This document shows positions 7,535 through 16,367 of a stretch of 64,000 nt of DNA, one piece after another. Position numbers and translations under genes: made by a program. How positions within the stretch are numbered: the stretch's first letter is position 1; every line of letters begins with the position of its first letter. Under the pieces are notes generated by a model. It saw only the letters and a program-made list of their open reading frames with translations. It made no database searches and was not told the origin of the DNA. The DNA comes from CAZUDO01 sp964618895 (GTDB lineage Bacteria > Desulfobacterota > Binatia > DP-6): NCBI GenBank assembly GCA_964618895.1, contig CAZUDO010000059.1, forward strand, positions 1 to 64,000. Direction: 5' to 3'.

Positions 7535-8790
7535 GCCGGCCACAGCTCGAGGCAGCCGATCTCGCGTGGCGTGAACAGCCGGATGGGCTGGCCGGTGAAG
7601 CCGAGCCCGTGGCTCACCACCAGCGTCGCCCCTCCCTCCTGGAACAGCCCGCGATCGAAGCGGGTGATGAACTCGGCCAGGTTGCGGACGCGCCGGCCGA
7701 GAAACGCCGGCAGCCCCAGCTGCCCGCCGTGGGTGTGGCCGGAGAGCATCAGGTGGGCGCCGAGCGCCGCCGCCTGCGGAAAGCAGTCCGGACGGTGCGA
7801 CAGGACCACGACCGTCGCGTCTGCGGGCACGGCGCGCGCGAGCGGCGGCAGCGCGGGATGCTCGACGACGCCACGCGCCCAGTCGCGCCCGAGGTCGTCG
7901 ACGCCGAGCACGGCAAGACGTGCCCCGTCGACGACGATCTCGGCCGCGGCATTGCGCAGGACCGTGAACGGCGTGTGCCGGCGGAGCGCTGCCGTCACCA
8001 CCTCGGCGCCCGCGGCGACGTCGTGATTGCCGAGCGTCACCAGCACGCCGTGCCGCGCCCGCAGGCCCGCCAGCACCGGGAAGCCCCCGGCGCACGTGTC
8101 CGCCCGGTCGACCAGGTCGCCGGTGATGCACACCAGGTCCGGCGCGAGAGCGTTCACGCGCGCAACGTGCGCAGCGAGCTCGTCGCGGTCGAGGTAGGCG
8201 CCGATGTGCAGGTCGCTCAGATGCGCGATGCGGAAGCCGGCCAGCGCGGGCGGCAGACCGGGGACGGGAATGCGATGCCGCGAGACCGTGAGCGCGCGCC
8301 GCCCGACCGTGTAGCCGGCCAGGAAGAGCCCGACGATGGCTGACAGGCCCACATCGACCAGCAGCGCGAACGGCCGCTCGAGCGCGGTCAGGTTGCCGGC
8401 CACGCCGAGGCCGCCGAGCGCCGCCTCGGCGGTAACGATACCGGCATTCAGGGCGCCCCAGACGACGGCGCTCACCAGCAGGAACACGCCGCAGAAGACA
8501 CTCGTGAATGCGAAGCCCGTATACAGGCGGAGCCCCGGCGGCCGCCGCCCGCCCGCCCGCAGGTGCCCCGCGAGCCAGCGGTTGAAGACGTAGACGCCAA
8601 CCGGGATGGCCACGTGCAGCGCGACCGGGACGCTCACGCCCAGGCGGGCAAGCACACGTGCCACGACCGCCCATTGCGCCAGCGCAATGGCGGCCAGCAG
8701 GAGGGAGAAGAACGCCCGGAAGAACGCGCGCGTCAGCCGCTCGGTCAGCGGCGTTCCGGTCGTGAGCCGGGCCTGCGAGGCGGCGAGCAC
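7531..8790 (-). CDS. Membrane-anchored metallophosphoesterase
   Basis: A 419-residue protein: an N-terminal half with four or five membrane segments (residues 25-170) and a calcineurin-like phosphoesterase domain (residues 185-415). Metal-binding motifs in order: LSDLHIG, GDLVDR, GNHD, SHRPD and GHTHGGQ. This arrangement matches YkuE/YaeI-like enzymes that work at the membrane on phospholipid or nucleotide phosphodiesters; the true substrate is unknown. Start is GTG at 8790; a nearby ATG at 8801 is out of frame. It is first in a two-gene unit with the DUF2238 protein. Confidence 0.87.
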   Translation of the reverse strand: MLAASQARLTTGTPLTERLTRAFFRAFFSLLLAAIALAQWAVVARVLARLGVSVPVALHVAIPVGVYVFNRWLAGHLRAGGRRPPGLRLYTGFAFTSVFCGVFLLVSAVVWGALNAGIVTAEAALGGLGVAGNLTALERPFALLVDVGLSAIVGLFLAGYTVGRRALTVSRHRIPVPGLPPALAGFRIAHLSDLHIGAYLDRDELAAHVARVNALAPDLVCITGDLVDRADTCAGGFPVLAGLRARHGVLVTLGNHDVAAGAEVVTAALRRHTPFTVLRNAAAEIVVDGARLAVLGVDDLGRDWARGVVEHPALPPLARAVPADATVVVLSHRPDCFPQAAALGAHLMLSGHTHGGQLGLPAFLGRRVRNLAEFITRFDRGLFQEGGATLVVSHGLGFTGQPIRLFTPREIGCLELWPA

Positions 8791-8870
8791 CGCTGTGTCA
8801 TACCGGGTCCCCGCTGCACGCGCGAGTCACACGCCTTGAGCACCTGCCCCGGAGGATGCTACCGGCCCCC

Positions 8871-9281
8871 ATGTCCATCCTGCGGCGCATGCTCCTCTGC
8901 CTCTTGGGCGTCTTCTTCGTCGCGGCCGGCACGGCGCACTTCACGGCCACCGCGTTCTTCACCCACATCGTACCGCCGTACCTCCCCTCCCCCGTGGCGC
9001 TGGTCTACCTCTCCGGCGTCTGCGAGATCGCACTCGGCATTCTCGTGCTCGTTCCCGCCACACGCCGCCTCGCCGCCTGGGGCCTGATCGCGCTCCTGCT
9101 CGCCGTCTTCCCGGCCAACGTGCACATGGCGATCAACCACGTCGGCTTCGTCGACCCGCCGGCGTGGCTGCCGCAGCCGACGCCACTCGGGCTCTGGCTG
9201 CGGCTGCCGATGCAGGGCGTGCTGATCGCGTGGGCGTGGTGGGTCACCCGGCCCCAAGGGGCCGACGCCGCCCGCGGCTGA
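8871..9281 (+). CDS. DoxX-family membrane protein
   Basis: A small four-helix membrane protein of the DoxX/DoxD type (136 residues). Seen: a first helix ending GTAHF, the loop VPPYLPSP, the family-typical GVCEIALGILVLVP, and a last helix rich in Trp. DoxX-like proteins accompany many redox systems, but no partner is evident here. An upstream in-frame ATG at 8856 would add five residues; I prefer 8871 because it gives the usual short N-terminus before helix 1, although the GGAGG at about 8850 is distant from it. Confidence 0.75.
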   Translation: MSILRRMLLCLLGVFFVAAGTAHFTATAFFTHIVPPYLPSPVALVYLSGVCEIALGILVLVPATRRLAAWGLIALLLAVFPANVHMAINHVGFVDPPAWLPQPTPLGLWLRLPMQGVLIAWAWWVTRPQGADAARG

Positions 9282-9295
9282 CGCGGGGACCGCTC

Positions 9296-10342
9296 TCAGC
9301 CGACCGCTTCGAGCCGCGACCCGATGGCGGTCAGGCGCCCGACCACCGACCGCCACGACTCCGGATCGGACTCGTTCACGTCGCGCGCGCCGAAGAGCAG
9401 CGCGATGTTCTCGCCGTCGGCGTCGAACAGCTCGAGCGACGTGGTGAGGCCACCGCGCGCCGGCTTGCTGACCACCCACGCCGAGGCGATGCGATCGGCG
9501 CGCACGCGGAACTGCAGGTCGGGGTCGCTCACCATGAGCCAGTGCGCACGCGTCTCGATGTGGCGGACGGGGCCAGAATGCACCTGCACGGCGCCGGAGT
9601 TGGCCACCACGACGCGGATGGGCGTGCCTGCCTTGGCGACCCGCGCCAGCACCGAGTGCAGGCTCGCGGGCGCGACCCGATAGGCGAACTCCGGCCCCGC
9701 CAGGCGGAGCGCCTGCAGGCGGGTGGCGCCGAAGGTGCGCAGGAGAGCGGCGAAGTCGTGCGCATCCTGGAGTGCGCCCCATGCCGCCCGGAGCACCATC
9801 AGGTTGATCTCCGCGTCCGGCCGCGTGGGCGGGGGGGCCGGGCGCGGCACCACGCGCTGCTCGGTCGACTGGTCCGGGTTGGCACACCGCGCCACCAGGG
9901 CGTCGTACGCCTCGCGGTTGCTGGTGGGGCCGAGGACGACGGTGTGCACCGGCGTGCCGCTGCAGTCGAAGAACTGCAGGCTCTGGCGGCGGCCCTCGTC
10001 GACCGCGAAGCCGAGCTGCCAGCGCTCGAGGACAACGCGCAGGTCGACGGCACGGTTCAGGACGAGGGCGGTCGTCCCCATCAGCTGGACGCGGCCATAC
10101 ACCCCGCGCCGCTCCAGGACAGCGCGGCCGTTGCGGGTGACGGCCACGACCTGGCCGAGCGCCGGCAGCATGCCGAGGAGCGTCCCCCAGTCGCATGCGA
10201 GCCGGGTGACCCCGCGCCCGCAGGAGAAGGCAACCCGCTCCGCCTCGCTCACGCCAGGGACGGGGGTCTCCCCGGCGCGTCGGAAGCGCAGGCGCTCGGA
10301 GGACAGCAGCGTCAGCTTGGGAGAGGATTCGGACCGCAGCAT
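9296..10342 (-). CDS. Hemin-degrading factor HemS/ChuS-like protein
   Basis: A two-repeat haem-utilisation protein of about 348 residues, the normal length of HemS/ChuS. First repeat: LGQVVAVTRNGRAVLE. Second: WGALQDAHDFAALLRTFGATR, then HSGPVRHIETRAHW, and IASAWVVSKPARGG followed by TSLELFDADGE. Family members bind haem in the cytoplasm and break it down or pass it on. No haem transporter genes lie next to it, which is unusual. Start ATG 10342 gives the usual length; ATG 10375 is also possible. Confidence 0.83.
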   Translation of the reverse strand: MLRSESSPKLTLLSSERLRFRRAGETPVPGVSEAERVAFSCGRGVTRLACDWGTLLGMLPALGQVVAVTRNGRAVLERRGVYGRVQLMGTTALVLNRAVDLRVVLERWQLGFAVDEGRRQSLQFFDCSGTPVHTVVLGPTSNREAYDALVARCANPDQSTEQRVVPRPAPPPTRPDAEINLMVLRAAWGALQDAHDFAALLRTFGATRLQALRLAGPEFAYRVAPASLHSVLARVAKAGTPIRVVVANSGAVQVHSGPVRHIETRAHWLMVSDPDLQFRVRADRIASAWVVSKPARGGLTTSLELFDADGENIALLFGARDVNESDPESWRSVVGRLTAIGSRLEAVG

Positions 10343-10504
10343 GGGTAGCTCGGCGCACACGCGCCGGCCGCCCATGGTCCAAGTCCCGTGCCGGAATCCG
10401 GCCCGATCTTGCTGAATTCTCGCGGCCTTGGACCGCCGTCCCGGCTGGCGTACGCGCACGACTGCCCGGCCAGCATGCACGGGCGCCAGCAACCGACGCG
10501 GGCC

Positions 10505-10828
10505 TCAGTAGCGCGCCATGGCGGGGTCGACCTCGCACGCCCAGGCGTGGATGCCTCCCGCCAGCGACGCCACCGGGCCGATCCCTGCTTGCGCCAGGAG
10601 GGCCGCGGCCGACAGGCTCCGCACTCCATGATGGCAGTAGGTGACCACCAACCCGCCGGGGGGCGGGACCACCTCGGCCGTCCGTGCACTCAGCTCGCCG
10701 AGCGGGATGAGCATGCTCCCGGGCAAAGCCGCAATGGCGTGCTCCCAGGGCTCGCGCACGTCGAGCAGGAGCACCGGCTCGCCGGCGCGCAGGCGGGCGG
10801 CGAGGTCCGCGGGCAGCAGCTCACGCAT
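10505..10828 (-). CDS. Single-domain rhodanese sulfurtransferase
   Basis: A 107-residue rhodanese-fold protein. It has the entry motif LLLDVREPWEHAIAALPGS and the active-site loop YCHHGVRS with the persulfide-carrying Cys65, followed by LAGGIHAW. All features of a working GlpE-like enzyme are present. It would move sulfane sulfur in the cytoplasm. It lies 162 bases upstream of the HemS-like gene on the same strand and diverges from the thiolase gene. Confidence 0.88.
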   Translation of the reverse strand: MRELLPADLAARLRAGEPVLLLDVREPWEHAIAALPGSMLIPLGELSARTAEVVPPPGGLVVTYCHHGVRSLSAAALLAQAGIGPVASLAGGIHAWACEVDPAMARY

Positions 10829-10839
10829 GACACACCGGG

Positions 10840-10868
10840 TCGACCTGCCACATGGCCGCTGTTATAGT
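10840..10868 (+). promoter_or_regulatory. Sigma-70-type promoter for the thiolase gene
   Basis: TCGACC at 10840-10845 (4 of 6 to TTGACA), a 17-bp spacer, and TATAGT at 10863-10868 (5 of 6 to TATAAT). Transcription would start near 10875, leaving a 5-prime leader of about 70 bases with a GGAG ribosome-binding site before ATG 10948. Confidence 0.55.
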
Positions 10869-10947
10869 TCGCGGCTCGACGCCGCGCGAGCTTTTGATCG
10901 GTGCGGGATACGCCCGCGCCAGCACCGCGGCCCAGCGGAGGACATTC

Positions 10948-12141
10948 ATGGCTCAACGGGAAGCTGTCATCGTCGCCACCGCCCGCACGGGACTCGCCAA
11001 GTCGTTCCGGGGCTCGTTCAACCTGACGCGCCCGGACGACATGGGCGCGCACTGCGTGAAGGCGGTCCTCGCCCAGGTGCCGCAGCTCGATCCGTCGGAG
11101 ATCGACGACGTCGTCATGGGCGCGGGCTTCCCCGAAGGCCCGCAGGGCTTCAACGTGGGCCGCAACGTCGCCGTCATGAGCGGGCTCCCGATCACCGTCC
11201 CCGGCGGCACGGTGAGCCGCTTCTGCTCGTCGGGCCTCAACGCGGTCGCCGTGGCGGCGCACATGGTGCAGGTCGAGGGCGCCGACGCGGTCATCGGCGG
11301 GGGCATGGAATCGATCACCATGCTGCAGAACGACTTCAACAAGACCAACCTGTTCAACCCCTGGCTCATGGACCACAAGAAGGCGGTCTACATGCCCATG
11401 GGCCTCACCGCCGAGATCGTCGCCGAGCGCTACAAAGTGAGCCGCGAGAAGCAGGACGAGTTCGCGCTCGCCTCCCAGCAACGCACCGGCGCCTTCCATC
11501 AGAGCGGCAAGCTGAAGGACGAGATCGCCCCCATGACGGTCACCATGGAAGTCACCGACAAGGCCACCGGCGCCACGTCGCAGAAGCAGGTGACGGTGGA
11601 CCGCGACGAGTGCAATCGCCCCGACACCACCATGGAGAACCTGACCAAGCTCCCCGGCGCGTTCAAGCCGGACGGGTCGGTCACGGCCGGTAACTCCTCG
11701 CAGTTCTCCGACGGCGCGTCCGCCAACCTGATCATGTCGCTCGAGCGCGCCAAGGCGCTCGGCGTGAAGCCGCTCGGCTTCTTCCGCGGCTGCGTGTTCG
11801 CCGCCTGCGAGCCCGACGAGATGGGCATCGGGCCGGTGTTCGCGGTGCCGAAGCTGCTCCAGCGCCACGGCCTCAGAATCGACGACATCGACCTGGTCGA
11901 GCTGAACGAAGCCTTCGCGTCGCAGGCGGTCTACTGCCGCGATCGCCTCGGCATCGACCCCGCCAAGCTGAACCCGAACGGCGGCGCCATCTCGATCGGC
12001 CATCCGTACGGCATGACCGGCTCCCGGCTGGTCGGCACGCTGCTCCTGGAGCTCCGCCGCCGGAAGAAGCGCTGGGGCATCGTCACCATGTGCATCGGGG
12101 GCGGCATGGGGGCCGCCGGGCTGTTCGAGGCCGCACTCTGA
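10948..12141 (+). CDS. Acetyl-CoA C-acyltransferase (thiolase)
   Basis: A 397-residue type II thiolase. The acyl-accepting Cys93 lies in SRFCSSGLNAV, the His352 motif is SIGHPYGMTGSR, and the second catalytic Cys382 is in MCIGGGMGAAG. These are all the catalytic residues of FadA/PhaA enzymes, so it should cleave or condense 3-ketoacyl-CoA. The insertion of about 20 residues after KDEIAPM (rich in Thr, Lys and Asp) is like degradative rather than biosynthetic thiolases. A CGGAGGA ribosome-binding site precedes the ATG. Probably monocistronic or co-transcribed with the dus gene. Confidence 0.93.
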   Translation: MAQREAVIVATARTGLAKSFRGSFNLTRPDDMGAHCVKAVLAQVPQLDPSEIDDVVMGAGFPEGPQGFNVGRNVAVMSGLPITVPGGTVSRFCSSGLNAVAVAAHMVQVEGADAVIGGGMESITMLQNDFNKTNLFNPWLMDHKKAVYMPMGLTAEIVAERYKVSREKQDEFALASQQRTGAFHQSGKLKDEIAPMTVTMEVTDKATGATSQKQVTVDRDECNRPDTTMENLTKLPGAFKPDGSVTAGNSSQFSDGASANLIMSLERAKALGVKPLGFFRGCVFAACEPDEMGIGPVFAVPKLLQRHGLRIDDIDLVELNEAFASQAVYCRDRLGIDPAKLNPNGGAISIGHPYGMTGSRLVGTLLLELRRRKKRWGIVTMCIGGGMGAAGLFEAAL

Positions 12142-12182
12142 ACGACCCGACTCCGCGCGCCGCGAGCGCGCTGAACCAGGAC

Positions 12183-13331
12183 GTGCCCGTGGCGCGGGCG
12201 AGCGAGTTCCGCCCGCTCGCGCTGGGGCCGCTCAGGGTGTGGCCGCCGGTCGTGCTGGCGCCCATGGCGGGCGTCACCAACTACGCCTTCCGAAGCCTGT
12301 GCCGCGAGTTCGGCGCCGGGCTGTACGTGTCCGAGATGATCACCGCGCGCGGGCTCCGGGACGGCAACGCGCGTACGCTGCTCCTCGCCAGCAGCCGTCC
12401 CGACGAGTCGCCGCGCTCGGTGCAGCTCTACGCCAGCACCCCGGACGATCTGAGCGCGGCGACACGCCTGCTGGTCGCCGAAGGCGTGCAGCACATCGAC
12501 TTGAACTTCGGCTGTCCCGTCCCCAAGGTCACCCGACATGGCGGCGGGAGCGCCATCCCCGTGAAGCCGCGCCTCATGGCGCGGCTGGTGCGTGCCGCCG
12601 TCCGGGCGGCCGCTCCCGTGCCGGTCACGGTCAAGGTACGGCTCGGGATCGACGATACGCTCCTCACCTACCGCGACGCCGGCCGGGTCACCGAGGACGA
12701 GGGGGGCGCGGCGATCGGCCTCCACGCCCGTACCGCGGCGCAGCTCTACGCCGGCACCGCCGACTGGGACGCGATCGCCACCCTGAAGGCGGCGGTGCGT
12801 ATCCCCGTGCTCGGCAACGGCGACCTCTGGGAGTGCTGGGATGCGCTCCGGATGATGCGCCAGACCGGGTGCGACGGCGTGATCGTCGGGCGCGGGTGTC
12901 TCCGTCGGCCGTGGCTCTTCTCCGAGCTGGCGGCCGTGTTCGACGGACGCGAGCCGGGCCCGCAGCCACGCCTGGGTACCATCATCGCCATCATGCGCGA
13001 ACACGCCACGCGACTGGTCGCGCTCTTCGGTCCGCAGGTCGGCATGTGGCACATGCGCAAGTGGTGTGGCTGGTACACCGGCGGCTTCAAGGGCTCGGCG
13101 GTCGTGCGCCAGGCGCTCATGCAGATCGACACGCTCGACGAGATGCTCGCCATCCTCGCCCGGCTCGACCCGGACGAGCCGTTCCCGCTCGACGCGCTCC
13201 GTCATAGCCGCGCCAAGAGCAAGCGTCGGCTCGAGATCGTGCGGCTGCCGCACGGGTATCTCACCAATCGGGACGACGACACCCCCGTGCCGCTGGCACC
13301 GGCGCTCGAGCGCGCCCTCGACGGCGGCTGA
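12183..13331 (+). CDS. dus: tRNA-dihydrouridine synthase (Dus family)
   Basis: An FMN-dependent enzyme that reduces uridines in tRNA. Visible: LAPMAGVTNYAFR (FMN site) near the start, the catalytic loop LNFGCPVPKVTRHGGGSAI with Cys111, LHARTAAQLYAGTADWD, and the phosphate-binding GNGDLW followed by VIVGRG. The C-terminal helical tRNA-binding domain carries MRKWCGWYTGGFKG, like DusB-type proteins of high-GC bacteria. The frame stays open upstream into the thiolase; GTG 12183 is chosen because no ATG is available, and GTG 12189 is also possible. Confidence 0.9.
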   Translation: MPVARASEFRPLALGPLRVWPPVVLAPMAGVTNYAFRSLCREFGAGLYVSEMITARGLRDGNARTLLLASSRPDESPRSVQLYASTPDDLSAATRLLVAEGVQHIDLNFGCPVPKVTRHGGGSAIPVKPRLMARLVRAAVRAAAPVPVTVKVRLGIDDTLLTYRDAGRVTEDEGGAAIGLHARTAAQLYAGTADWDAIATLKAAVRIPVLGNGDLWECWDALRMMRQTGCDGVIVGRGCLRRPWLFSELAAVFDGREPGPQPRLGTIIAIMREHATRLVALFGPQVGMWHMRKWCGWYTGGFKGSAVVRQALMQIDTLDEMLAILARLDPDEPFPLDALRHSRAKSKRRLEIVRLPHGYLTNRDDDTPVPLAPALERALDGG

Positions 13332-13344
13332 CCGTCCCGGGCGC

Positions 13345-13572
13345 TCAGACGATCCCGAGGCGGAGCGCGATACCCGATAGCTCGGTGCGTCGCCGCACGC
13401 CGAGCTTGCGGAACACGTGCTCCAGATGCTTGCGCACTGTCCCGGGACTGATCGTGAGCCGCGTGGCCACCTCGGTGTTGTGCAGGCCGAACGCGACCTG
13501 ACGCACGATCTCCCGTTCCCGAGCGGTCAGCAGGTCCTCCCGCGCGTACGCGGGTCGTAGCATCGCTTCCAT
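13345..13572 (-). CDS. Stand-alone LuxR-type HTH regulator
   Basis: A 75-residue protein that consists almost only of a GerE/LuxR DNA-binding domain: LTAREREIVRQVAFGLHNTE, then VATRLTISPGTVRKHLEHVF and RKLGVRRRTEL. No receiver or ligand-binding domain is attached, as in GerE. A GGAGG 7 bases before ATG 13572 fixes the start; the frame continues open upstream but with unlikely composition. It is transcribed away from the double-HTH gene, and a 26-bp palindrome sits 12 bases in front of its start. Confidence 0.85.
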   Translation of the reverse strand: MEAMLRPAYAREDLLTAREREIVRQVAFGLHNTEVATRLTISPGTVRKHLEHVFRKLGVRRRTELSGIALRLGIV

Positions 13573-13584
13573 CTTTGGTCCTCC

Positions 13585-13610
13585 CCTGTGCAGACCGCAG
13601 GGTGCACAGG
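13585..13610. promoter_or_regulatory. 26-bp palindrome CCTGTGCA-N10-TGCACAGG, candidate LuxR-type operator
   Basis: Left arm 13585-13592 and right arm 13603-13610 are perfect 8-bp inverted repeats. The CCTGT...ACAGG ends resemble lux-box halves, though the centre is 8 bp longer than in a classical lux box. Its place right before the LuxR-type gene suggests autoregulation and perhaps control of the divergent gene at 13818. Confidence 0.5.
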
Positions 13611-13817
13611 CCATGCCGACGCGCGCGAAGGCCCACTCCTCGCTGCGGCCGGTGCAGTCGTCGGGATCCGGCCTCCCGAGGCGTTTCCTTTCGATCCGTG
13701 GGGCGTTTTTCCCCGCGCTCTGACGCACCCCGCCAACGCAGGTCGCACGTGTTTTTCGCCCGGCACGGCCCGTGCACATGCACCCTTCCGGCGCAGCGAG
13801 GCGCCGGGAGGACCGAC

Positions 13818-14576
13818 ATGGCAACGCAGCCGAACCCCACGAGATCGACAGAGAACCTGACTGGCCGCCCGGATGGCGTCCATGAAAGTCCGTCTCGGGT
13901 CCCGCCTCGCTGCGCCGTTTCCCCCACCCGTTCCGCGTCACGCGACGGCGACGGGCGCGTTGCCATGGAGGTGCAGGCGCTGGCGACCCACTACGTCCCC
14001 GGCCAGGGGGAGCGCGCGCTCATGCGTGCCGTGCTGCTCGACGCCGTCGAGTGTCTGACTGGCGGGCAGCGCTCGCGGGCGCGGGCCCAGTACGCCCTCG
14101 AGGCGCGCACCTGGGTGGAGATGCGCAACGCCGCGTGGCCGTTCTCGTTCGACAACATCTGCGCCGCCCTCGACCTCGACACGGAACGCGTCCGGGCGCG
14201 CCTGCTGAGCATGCCGATCGACGTGATGGTGTCGGCGCTCCGCGCCCCGCGCGTGCGCGAGGAGGAAGTGACCGCGATGATCCGCGAGGGGCATCCCCTG
14301 CGCGTGGTCGCCGCGAAGTTCGGCATCAGCATGCCCAAGGTGTCGGTGCTCTCGCGCGGCCTCGCGAGTCAGCTGAAGGCCGAGCGCGACCAGCGCATCT
14401 GCACGCTCCGCCGGCAGGGGTGGACGATCGCCGCCCTGGCGCAACAGTTCCACCTGTCGTTGTTCCGCATCCGGCGCATCTGCGCCCGCGCGGAGCGGAT
14501 CGCGCGCGCGGTGGCGCAGCGTGGCGGCTCCGGGACCGACACGGCGACGGCCATGGCGGCGCTCGGCGGGCGCTGA
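13818..14576 (+). CDS. Putative regulator with two C-terminal helix-turn-helix units
   Basis: A 252-residue protein I cannot assign to a named family. Residues 1-55 are low in order (Pro, Ser, Thr, Arg). Residues 60-125 form a helical block with YVPGQGERALMRAVLLDAVE and RTWVEMRNAAWPFSFDNICA. The last part has two similar HTH-like units: EEEVTAMIREGHPLRVVAAK plus FGISMPKVSVL, and RDQRICTLRRQGWTIAALAQ plus QFHLSLFRIRRIC. This pattern resembles Hin/transposase-type DNA-binding repeats. A GGGAGGA ribosome-binding site 5 bases before the ATG decides the start over a longer frame. It diverges from the mini-LuxR gene across 245 bases of regulatory DNA. Confidence 0.65.
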   Translation: MATQPNPTRSTENLTGRPDGVHESPSRVPPRCAVSPTRSASRDGDGRVAMEVQALATHYVPGQGERALMRAVLLDAVECLTGGQRSRARAQYALEARTWVEMRNAAWPFSFDNICAALDLDTERVRARLLSMPIDVMVSALRAPRVREEEVTAMIREGHPLRVVAAKFGISMPKVSVLSRGLASQLKAERDQRICTLRRQGWTIAALAQQFHLSLFRIRRICARAERIARAVAQRGGSGTDTATAMAALGGR

Positions 14577-14621
14577 GCACGCGCGCTTGCCGGGCCCGCG
14601 GGAGCAGTCTATTCAGGCACG

Positions 14622-15356
14622 ATGCCAATCGCTGCCCTCGTGGTCCTCGTGGTCGCCCTCATCCCACTCGGCGGATGCCAGCAGGATCCCGCCTTCGAAG
14701 AGATCACCCGCGACCAGCGCGAGATCCTCTACAAGGTGGGAGGCCTCGAGAAGACGATCCAGCTCGCGGGCAGCCAGCCCGGCGCCGCCGCCCCCAACCC
14801 GAACGTGGTCGAGAACGACAAGGCGTACCCGGACAAGGTGTACACCATTCCAATCGGCGACTCGGCGGTGAAGGGCCCCAAGGACGCCCGCGTCACGCTC
14901 ATCGAGTTCTCGGACTTCCAGTGCCCGCCGTGCGGCGAGTCGCGCGAGCTGCTCGAGCGCGTGCTCACCGAGTACCCGAAGGACGTGAAGCTGGTCTACA
15001 AGGTCTTCCCGCTCACCTCCATCCACCAGTACGCGCTCGGCGCCGCGCGCGCCGCCATCGCCGCCGGCAAGCAGGGCAAGTTCTGGGAAATGCACGACAT
15101 CATGTACAAGAACCAGACCGCGCTCACGCCCGAGAAGCTGGCCGAGTACGCCAAGGAGATCGGCCTCGACGTGCCGCGCTGGCAACGCGACGTGAGCGCC
15201 CCCGAAACGCAGCAGCAGGTGTCGCGCGACGTGGGCGACGGGCGCGCGGCGGATGTCGACGCCACGCCGACCTTCTTCGTGAACGGGAAGCGCATGACGC
15301 AGCGGTCGATGGACGACTTCAAGAAGGCCATCGACGCGGCGTTGAAGAAGGGGTAG
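14622..15356 (+). CDS. DsbA-like thioredoxin-fold lipoprotein
   Basis: A 244-residue exported thiol-disulfide oxidoreductase. The N-terminus is a lipoprotein signal with lipobox LGGC (Cys19), so it should be anchored in the periplasm. The active site is SDFQCPPCGES (Cys101, Cys104), followed by the helical insertion typical of DsbA/Thioredoxin_4 proteins, and the cis-Pro loop DATPTFFVNG. A short coiled-coil-prone segment (EEITRDQREILYKVGGLEK) follows the anchor. No cognate DsbB is nearby. Possible roles are oxidation, isomerisation or delivery of reductant to periplasmic proteins. Confidence 0.9.
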   Translation: MPIAALVVLVVALIPLGGCQQDPAFEEITRDQREILYKVGGLEKTIQLAGSQPGAAAPNPNVVENDKAYPDKVYTIPIGDSAVKGPKDARVTLIEFSDFQCPPCGESRELLERVLTEYPKDVKLVYKVFPLTSIHQYALGAARAAIAAGKQGKFWEMHDIMYKNQTALTPEKLAEYAKEIGLDVPRWQRDVSAPETQQQVSRDVGDGRAADVDATPTFFVNGKRMTQRSMDDFKKAIDAALKKG

Positions 15357-15381
15357 CGGCTCGGCCTCGAGTGCGCGGGCC

Positions 15382-16323
15382 TCAGTTCCGGAATGCGGGG
15401 GCGACCTGTTCGGCAAACAGGCGGGCGGGCTCGCGGGTGTCGCGGCCGAAGAATTCGATGATGAAGTAGGTGCAGCCGAGTTTCCGGTGGCGCTCGATGC
15501 GGTCGATCACCTGGGGCGGGGTGCCCCAGATGCCGTGCTCTTCCAGATGGGCGCCCATGTGGGCGCCGTAGATATGGGGGGCGCGGGCGACGGCTTTGCG
15601 GGCCTCGTCCTCGGTGGGGGCGATGACGACCAGGCACTGCTGGGAGACTTCGAGCGTGTCGGGGTCGCGGCCGATCTCCTGGCAGCGACGGCGGAGGATT
15701 TCGACCTTGCGGCCGAGGTCGGGCTGGGCCACGGCCAGGTTGTTCCAGATGTCGGCATGGCGGGCGGCGAGGCCCATCAAGACGCGCTCGCCGCCGCCGC
15801 CGATCAGGATGGGGGGGCGGTGGGCGGGCTTCGGCTCGCACACCACGTCGCGCACGGTGAAGTGCCGGCCCTCGAACGTGACGCTCGGCTCGGTCCACAT
15901 GCGCGTCATGATCTGCGCCGCCTCGTCGAGCGCGCGCAGGCGGTCGCGGATGGAGGACGGGAAGGGGCAGCCGTAGGCCTCGAACTCGGTCGCGAACCAG
16001 CCGGCGCCGAGGCCCATGATGGTGCGGCCAGCGGCGATCTGCTCGATGGTGGCCACCTGCTTCGCCAGCACGGCGGGGTTGCGGAAGAACGGGGGGGTCA
16101 CCAACGTGCCGACGGCGACGCGCTCGGTCACGGCGGCGACGGCGGCGAGCAGGGTCCAGGCTTCCAGGATGGGGAGGTTCGGCATCGGCACGCCGTAGAG
16201 GTGGTCGCACGCCCACACCGAGTCGAAGCCCAGGCGGTCGAATTCGACCGCGGCGGCGCGCGCGTCCTCCCACGAGCGCTTGATCTGCGGCAGCGTCACT
16301 CCGAAGCGGACCGGTCGCGGCAT
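15382..16323 (-). CDS. LLM-class flavin-dependent oxidoreductase
   Basis: A 313-residue TIM-barrel enzyme of the luciferase-like monooxygenase / F420-dependent oxidoreductase class. Typical blocks: RFGVTLPQ at the start, DSVWACDHLYGVPMP, VAVGTLVTPPFFRNPAVLAK, IMGLGAGWFATEFEAYG, RPPILIGGGGERVLMGLAAR, and a C-terminal GTPPQVIDRIERHRKLG. Many such proteins use F420 or FMN to oxidise small organics; the substrate cannot be read from sequence. ATG 16323 is chosen because RFGVTLPQ normally lies within ten residues of the N-terminus. Convergent with the DsbA-like gene. Confidence 0.88.
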   Translation of the reverse strand: MPRPVRFGVTLPQIKRSWEDARAAAVEFDRLGFDSVWACDHLYGVPMPNLPILEAWTLLAAVAAVTERVAVGTLVTPPFFRNPAVLAKQVATIEQIAAGRTIMGLGAGWFATEFEAYGCPFPSSIRDRLRALDEAAQIMTRMWTEPSVTFEGRHFTVRDVVCEPKPAHRPPILIGGGGERVLMGLAARHADIWNNLAVAQPDLGRKVEILRRRCQEIGRDPDTLEVSQQCLVVIAPTEDEARKAVARAPHIYGAHMGAHLEEHGIWGTPPQVIDRIERHRKLGCTYFIIEFFGRDTREPARLFAEQVAPAFRN

Positions 16324-16367
16324 GGGTTGCACCCTCCCCCGCGCTGGATAACATCCCGGCCGCGCCC

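Noticed and set aside
13700..13725. gggg-cgttttt-cccc as an intrinsic terminator between the divergent regulators
   Set aside because: Stem of only four base pairs and the T-run lies in the loop; also the site is upstream of both genes.
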